Shown here: one piece after another, positions 60,426 through 64,000 of the stretch | Layout of the letters: every line of letters starts with the position of its first letter | Position numbering within the stretch: position 1 is the first letter of the stretch | Origin: Hermatobates lingyangjiaoensis | Lineage: Eukaryota > Arthropoda > Insecta > Hemiptera > Hermatobatidae | Length of the DNA stretch: 64,000 nt | Direction: 5' to 3' | NCBI GenBank assembly: GCA_026182355.1 | Contig: JAPFBL010000068.1 | Coordinates: forward strand, 372,001-436,000 | Notes under the pieces: generated by a model | Seen by the model: the letters and a program-made list of their open reading frames with translations, nothing else | Databases searched by the model: none | What the model was told of the DNA's origin: nothing | Translations under genes and position numbers: made by a program

Positions 60426-63400
60426 CAATTAAAAGAAACGGTCCAGCGGACTTTTTTACAATAAAATAAAAAACGAAGGAAACACACAGAAAGACACAGA
60501 CATAACTCACATCGATATTTCGACAATCGTCGTCATCAGGAGGTGCGAAGAGCGAAGAGTCCCGCAGGAAGACAGGGCGGTACTGAACTCGGAAACCGCA
60601 GCCAGTACCCCACCACTTACCACCAAGCGGGGGAAGGGAGGGAAGGAAATGAAGAGCCAAATTAAGACGTAAAAGGAACGAGTAAAAATTATAACTATAA
60701 AAAATTATAAAAAAGTAGATAAATCAAATTAAAATTAATAAAAATAATAAATAAAAAGTAAAATAAAAAATAATAAATAAATAAAAAAAAAATAATAAAT
60801 AAATCATAAATAAATTATCGGTTGAGGTTGAGTCCGGGGGAAGAGCGAGCATCGAGTAAGCATATGTATGCCTCCTCTGAAGCTCTTAGGGTAACTTTAT
60901 TGTTGGATTCGGGGATCTGTTTCAGGATCTGAACCCTGAAACAGTCATTGAAACTGAGTCCATGCGAGTTCGCATGGATGGCGAAAGATCTTAGTCTTGT
61001 TTTCCCATTTTCTTATTGTGGTTTGATCATTGATTGTTATTTCACGTGTTTATGTGAAATCTTTTTATATATGCTAAAAAACGAAGGAAACACACAGAAA
61101 GACACAGACATAACTCACATCGATATTTCGACAATCGTCGTCATCAGGAGGTGCGAAGAGCGAAGAGTCCCGCAGGAAGACAGGGCGGTACAGAACTCGG
61201 AAACCGCAGCCAGTACCCCACCACTTACCACCAAGCGGGGGAAGGGAGGGAAGGAAATGAAGAGAGAATTTTATATAAAAATATAAAAATTTTATATATT
61301 TTATAAATTTATAATTTATAAATTTTATATTTTTATATATTTTATATAAAATTTTTTTTATTTTATTATATATATATATATATTATCTTCAATTTGACCT
61401 CAATTGTGTATTGCGTTCCTTTTGTGCTGAGTTACTTGAATATTTATATCACGTGTTATTGTGTCAATTATATATATATATATATATTTATTTATTTACT
61501 CTTCTTTATATAATCTAGGAGGTGTCAGAGCTTATTTTTCTTCATTCTGATTCTTCCTACGACATTTTGTCTCATATACATATCTTAGGTGTTGCTAGTC
61601 TGAATACTGGGCGGTGACTGACTGTCGGCTTGGCGAGTAGCTGGTGGTTGGTCACCTAGAAGCTGCAGTGTGCGTGAAACCCCCGTGTGTTGACGATTAA
61701 TTAATTATATATATATATATATATATAGAAAGAGAGAGAGAGAAGATTAAACATCACAGCAACTCACCAGTGGATCGTGAGCCATAGTTTAGATCGTGAT
61801 CGTGACAACTAGTTTAACAAACAGTACATATGTGGATCTTAAATTACCTGAACAACGGGACCAGTAAAAGGCTTCATTTGTGAGTCCTCAATTAAATAGG
61901 TAGTGATGATGAATGTTACTGTACTAGCCACAATAAGCGAAGACACTTCTCCAACCCATCTGGGGACAATACCAGCGAAGAAACCAGAAATACCTTGCTC
62001 CCGGTAGATTTCTCCTATTGAGCCGAATAGACCACTTAAAAAAAAAAAAAATTGTAACATATACATATGTATAATTAGCCACAACTGTAGTAAAGTTAAT
62101 TTATATTTCTGAACTAACCTGTAAGTTTCTTCTCCACCAACAAACTGTGCCATACATCTGAGAGCAATGACGTGAAAAGGGTGACTCGCAATAATCGAGG
62201 CTGTTTTACAAGCAACATCTCTTGAAAGTGTTTGTACAAATTGACTTCTCCTTTACATAGAAATAAACTAATTTTAATGACCATACTAAGTGTAAAAATA
62301 CATCTCTAAGAAAGCTAATAGCTAACCTATTAAGCAACTTAAAACAACTAATGGTTCAGAAAAATAATCATTTAGTGCAAACAATTATTAAACAAGTTTG
62401 TTTTATTCGACTCTTTCTATAACTTTTCATAAAACATACATATAAATCACTTGACAACAAGTTAACAAAATTTACAGCATTATCAATTTATTACTGGTTC
62501 TTGCAATTCAAAACTCTAGGGAGATTTATTTCATCATTCATCATTTTAGGAGAAGTGGTTAGCTAGATGACTAATTAATAAGAAATGAGTCTAAACGGCC
62601 ACAGATGTTCACATTTTTTCAATTCAGATATTCACCATTTTCCGCACTGCTCCTTCATATGGCATCGATTACCACGTAATCATAACTAATTTTCTCACCA
62701 CTCCTCCATATGAATTTGGATTTCATATAGACTACTTTAAATACAGTTGAAGAATAGTGTCGAAGTCAATGCTAAGTTTAACAATAAGTACTAATAACTA
62801 TGAGCATTTAAAAATATTTAGGGTTTCATTACTGCAAATTTATCATATACTCGATATTTTTTTGGGAGGCTTAAATATTATACAGGAAACTAAACCAATG
62901 TTAATAACCCAAGAAAATCAACCATGTGTACTACTATAAACAAACTATCACATACATAAATTACAAACAATTACATGAGAACATAATAAATATATGATTC
63001 CCACTTTTTCAGTCTTGACAGTATAAAATAATGCTCCCAATAAAATTATGACAGCTATAACAGCACTAATAACTTAAAAGTAAGTATAGTTACTTTTAGC
63101 CGAAAAATCTTACGATAATGGATACTCTCTAGTCGAACAGAAAGCACACATATAAATTAAATAAGATTATCATGTTAAAACTTACATGATATATTGACAT
63201 CTGCACTAAACCAAGATGCATATTAATCAAAAACAAATATGTAACACGAATTCATTCAATGGACTCTTAATGATAAACACTATTTATTAATTATTTAAGT
63301 AACTTGGTACATATTTTTGTAAAAATTTCAGTATACATACTTTTCTTCTACTGTTAACTGATCATCATCTAAATTATAATTGTTGACATGTTTGAACTTA

Positions 63401-63870
63401 TCGGCCATACAATGAGATGCATACACAGCAACAATATGAGAAGTTATTTTTGGTGTGAATCCACGATAGCATCCTGAAATACCGTCTATACTCCCTATGT
63501 ATTTAACTAAAACAATAAAAAAATGTAAGTCTAAAAATTATTCCCTACGAAAATTACAAATTTCATATACCGGTAAAATCTCATACATACCATACTTGAA
63601 AACATTGGGAAGGACGTAAGCTTGTTTCCACCAAAACACTTTTGCAGGATACGGTGTTATAGGTTCATGACCAATCTATAAATGGGTAACAAATTCAAAT
63701 TCATATAGCAAATTAGTTATTATAATATTATTTCAGATTTCAGACATTACCTGTATTAAAAATTTGGCAAATTCGAATGGATGTGCAACAGTACTAATAA
63801 CTATACGCCCACCTAAAGAAGATAGACATGCAAGGGCTTGTTTCGAATGATCGTCATTCGAACTACTCAT
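52281..63870 (-). CDS. MTCH: Mitochondrial carrier homolog (MTCH1/2 family), complete 7-exon gene
   Basis: Seven exons (63751-63870, 63591-63675, 63341-63506, 62119-62250, 61848-62034, 58469-58536, 52281-52455) total 933 bp and give 310 residues plus stop, close to the ~300 residues usual for MTCH2. Phases at the junctions are 0, 1, 2, 2, 0 and 2, and all sites are GT-AG. The protein is a degenerate SLC25-type carrier. Repeat 1 keeps P-x-E-x-x-K (AHPFEFAKFLIQ), repeat 2 has the MTCH-like SHPFHVIALRCM, and repeat 3 has TYPFTVVSSCMAVNNCGL. Known MTCH proteins lie in the mitochondrial outer membrane; MTCH2 acts as an insertase for alpha-helical proteins and as a BID receptor. Whether this protein does both is inference. 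The start was chosen for family length. A TTTCTTTAAG sequence just before it could be a 5'UTR intron acceptor. The last two introns (3.3 and 6.0 kb) are packed with transposon remains. It converges with the + strand gene ending at 29678. Confidence 0.93.
52549..53146. mobile_element. 598-bp fold-back MITE with captured DUF4817-type transposase start
   Basis: TA flanks both ends (52547-52548 and 53147-53148). The arms of >200 bp are inverted: left CAGGGTATTTTCAACAAATT; right, read inverted, CAGAATGTTTAAAAAAATTT. Pairing continues through AACAGTACAAAATTACA and the block ACAGGTAGAGTAATAAA. The loop (52787-52934) is the start of a transposase on the - strand. It sits in the last MTCH intron. TA duplication and CAGGG ends suggest a Tc1/mariner-IS630-type relative. 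Confidence 0.75.
52735..52978 (-). pseudogene. Transposase N-terminal helix-turn-helix (DUF4817-like) fragment
   Basis: From ATG at 52978: MPLTGREKAFCVLKKFARTQ, then SNKTVQRLFARE. After a frameshift it reads CKIWSWNKKFKEEGRLYEKR-GSG. This matches the 'xxxVQRxFxxxYxxxPPxxxxIxxWxKxFxETGxxxxKxxxGRP' pattern of DUF4817 domains found in arthropod transposases. The end re-enters the opposite arm, so the frame is chimeric and not functional. A TTTACAG lies just before the ATG. Confidence 0.65.
53147..56814. other. MTCH intron 6, central part
   Basis: AT-rich; 54020-54540 and 55080-55330 are somewhat less so and may be old repeats. No recognisable gene or element. Confidence 0.4.
56815..56995 (-). 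mobile_element. tRNA-derived SINE, copy 4
   Basis: On the - strand: GTAGCCCAGTGTATTGCG (A-box region), ATCCGGGTTCGAGTCTC (B box), then GGACTTTAAGCCGTCAGTCC and ATCAAGTACTTGTTAAAGAT, the same head-body order as the copy at 8393. It lies in MTCH intron 6. Both overlapping ORFs are spurious. Confidence 0.75.
57905..58235. repeat. GC-rich patches flanking a (TA)n tract
   Basis: 57918-58005 (GGCTAGGGCCAACCAGGGCA, then ATCCGCGCTTGTGCGGACCG) and 58150-58225 (GAGGCCCCACAGTGGTTGAG) are much richer in GC than the intron around them and sit on either side of (TA)n at 58105-58145. They look like repeat ends, but I cannot name the family. Confidence 0.4.
58469..58536 (-). CDS. MTCH: MTCH exon 6 (short, easily missed)
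   Basis: A 68-bp exon between TTTTTTTAG and GTAAGT. It encodes FIVNGLTYPFTVVSSCMAV-NNC, aligning with the family's 'LTYPFVLVSNLMAVNNCGL' segment in repeat 3. It links exons 5 and 7 in exact phase. Confidence 0.92.
59815..60022 (+). mobile_element. PLE terminal repeat, family A, single arm
   Basis: Begins GTGTAATGTAATACTTAGTT and runs through CTGCCTATGAAAAAGGTTTT...AACAGAAACGTTGGC to TTCCACGGTCGATACTTTTA, then (TA)n. It corresponds to the right arm of 2881-3345 and 44591-44919. No left arm is present. Confidence 0.65.
60158..60205 (+). ncRNA. Hammerhead motif, family C
   Basis: CTGACGA (60166-60172), ACCGCTTGTTTCGGT stem and loop, GAAA (60191-60194). One loop base differs from the copies at 26690 and 39935. 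Confidence 0.6.
60494..60545 (-). ncRNA. Hammerhead motif, family D
   Basis: On the - strand CTGATGA (60533-60539), CGACGATTGTCG, GAAA (60518-60521), TATCGATGTGAG. Identical to 26904-26955. Confidence 0.66.
60815..60981 (-). pseudogene. PLE GIY-YIG C-terminal fragment
   Basis: The last ~55 codons of the frame at 27277-28050, from HANSHGLSFNDC to the LNLN end and TAA. It is cut at 60981 by the join to a family C arm. Only one or two base differences from the longer copy were noticed. Confidence 0.8.
61102..61153 (-). ncRNA. Hammerhead motif, family D
   Basis: On the - strand CTGATGA (61141-61147) and GAAA (61126-61129) with the same stem II. Second copy within 610 bp. Confidence 0.66.
61291..61847. 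other. MTCH intron 5, proximal part with (TA)n tracts
   Basis: (TA)n occurs at 61365-61383, 61469-61487 and 61709-61727, the last running into a short GA repeat. No coding content. Confidence 0.5.
61848..62034 (-). CDS. MTCH: MTCH exon 5
   Basis: A 187-bp exon after a long T-tract acceptor. It encodes IYREQGISGFFAGIVPR, the family's 'YReeGixGFFaGlvPR' signature, then a hydrophobic helix. The donor is GTAATT, phase 0. The long - strand ORF here reads through the 84-bp intron 4 and is only partly coding. Confidence 0.95.
62119..62250 (-). CDS. MTCH: MTCH exon 4
   Basis: A 132-bp exon after a 1.1-kb intron. It carries ASIIASHPFHVIALRCMAQF, the second, degenerate carrier repeat typical of MTCH proteins. 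The donor is GTTAGT, phase 2. Confidence 0.92.
62251..63340. other. MTCH intron 3
   Basis: A 1.1-kb AT-rich intron. The 60-codon + strand ORF at 62757 has no supporting feature. No repeats recognised, unlike introns 5 and 6. Confidence 0.6.
63341..63506 (-). CDS. MTCH: MTCH exon 3
   Basis: A 166-bp exon encoding the SIDGISGCYRGFTPK motif, the carrier-like 'G-x-x-G-x-Y-R-G-x-x-P' feature, followed by the second helix and a polar Asp/Asn-rich loop. It leaves phase 2 at GTATGT. Confidence 0.9.
63591..63675 (-). CDS. MTCH: MTCH exon 2
   Basis: An 85-bp exon after a 75-bp intron, starting IGHEPITPYPAKVFWWKQ, which matches the family's 'xGxEPxxP' loop after helix 1. The donor is GTATGT and leaves phase 1. 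Confidence 0.9.
63751..63870 (-). CDS. MTCH: MTCH exon 1 (coding part)
   Basis: Encodes residues 1-40 from ATG to a CAG|GTAATG donor (phase 0). It includes the first helix and the only intact carrier-type P-x-E-x-x-K motif, at residues 31-36. Sequence above 63870 is presumed 5'UTR or a 5'UTR intron. Confidence 0.88.
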
Positions 63871-64000
63871 TCTTAAAGAAAAAACTTTAAAATATCCTAC
63901 TTTCAGAGGTCAGGAACAACCAACCAAATGATTACCGTATCTGGAACCAGTGTTGCTAACTATTATCGTTTTCAATACATGTTTGCTTTTACAGCTAAAC

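Larger units (their letters stand above)
60022..61290. mobile_element. Nested mosaic of PLE families C and D in MTCH intron 5
   Basis: In order: family C leader and right arm with hammerhead (60022-60280, +); a Lys-rich coding scrap (60281-60375); (TA)n (60376-60425); family D arm with - strand hammerhead and non-coding tail (60426-60814); GIY-YIG C-terminal fragment (60815-60981, -); abrupt join to a second family C right arm (60982-61075, +); a second family D arm with hammerhead (61077-61264, -); AT-rich near-palindrome (61266-61355). The family D part is nearly identical to 26837-27440. The long ORFs in both directions are artefacts. Confidence 0.75.

Noticed and set aside
60245..60660. 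Overlapping 93- and 113-codon - strand ORFs
   Set aside because: They cross (TA)n and join two different PLE families; no protein would be expected.

Overview
This is AT-rich animal nuclear DNA with split genes and long repeat-filled introns. I favour an arthropod, possibly a chelicerate such as a horseshoe crab or spider. The basis is the style of the MTCH protein, a DUF4817-type transposase fragment, a tRNA-derived SINE family and very many Penelope-like element (PLE) fragments with hammerhead-ribozyme motifs. The species call is inference.

Two protein-coding genes converge. On the + strand, exons at 6826-7072, 9068-9170, 21523-21754, 22819-23020 and 29413-29678 join in frame and encode the C-terminal ~350 residues of a coiled-coil, Ser/Pro-rich protein whose family I do not recognise; its 5' part lies before the window. 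On the - strand, seven exons between 63870 and 52281 join with compatible phases into a complete 310-residue mitochondrial carrier homolog (MTCH1/2 family). The long ORFs elsewhere are mostly artefacts of (TA)n, (GA)n or repeats.

Mobile DNA, left to right: mariner relic (948-2074); three PLE fold-backs (2690-3990); tRNA SINE (8393-8629); fold-back (9508-9735); composite PLE with RT and GIY-YIG pieces (12768-13915); PLE remnants with hammerhead cores (14085-18360); polypurine tract (18426-18960); SINEs (19402, 22566); possible hAT MITE (23957-24450); dense PLE cluster (26260-28370) including an open GIY-YIG frame; decayed PLEs and fold-backs (30101-34500). A quieter AT-rich stretch (34800-44560) is broken by a tandemly duplicated perfect palindrome (39764-40302). 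Then come another fold-back (44591-44919), a 5S-rRNA-derived segment (46528-46600) and hAT relics (47229-50600).

The MTCH introns carry a 598-bp fold-back element with a captured transposase helix-turn-helix fragment (52549-53146), a SINE (56815-56995) and a nested mosaic of several PLE families (59815-61290).

The main theme is the PLE/hammerhead population: at least five sequence families, usually as inverted pairs next to (TA)n tracts, some broken and re-joined to each other. Hammerhead calls rest on the CUGANGA...GAAA core with a stem-II hairpin seen by eye; no folding was computed.
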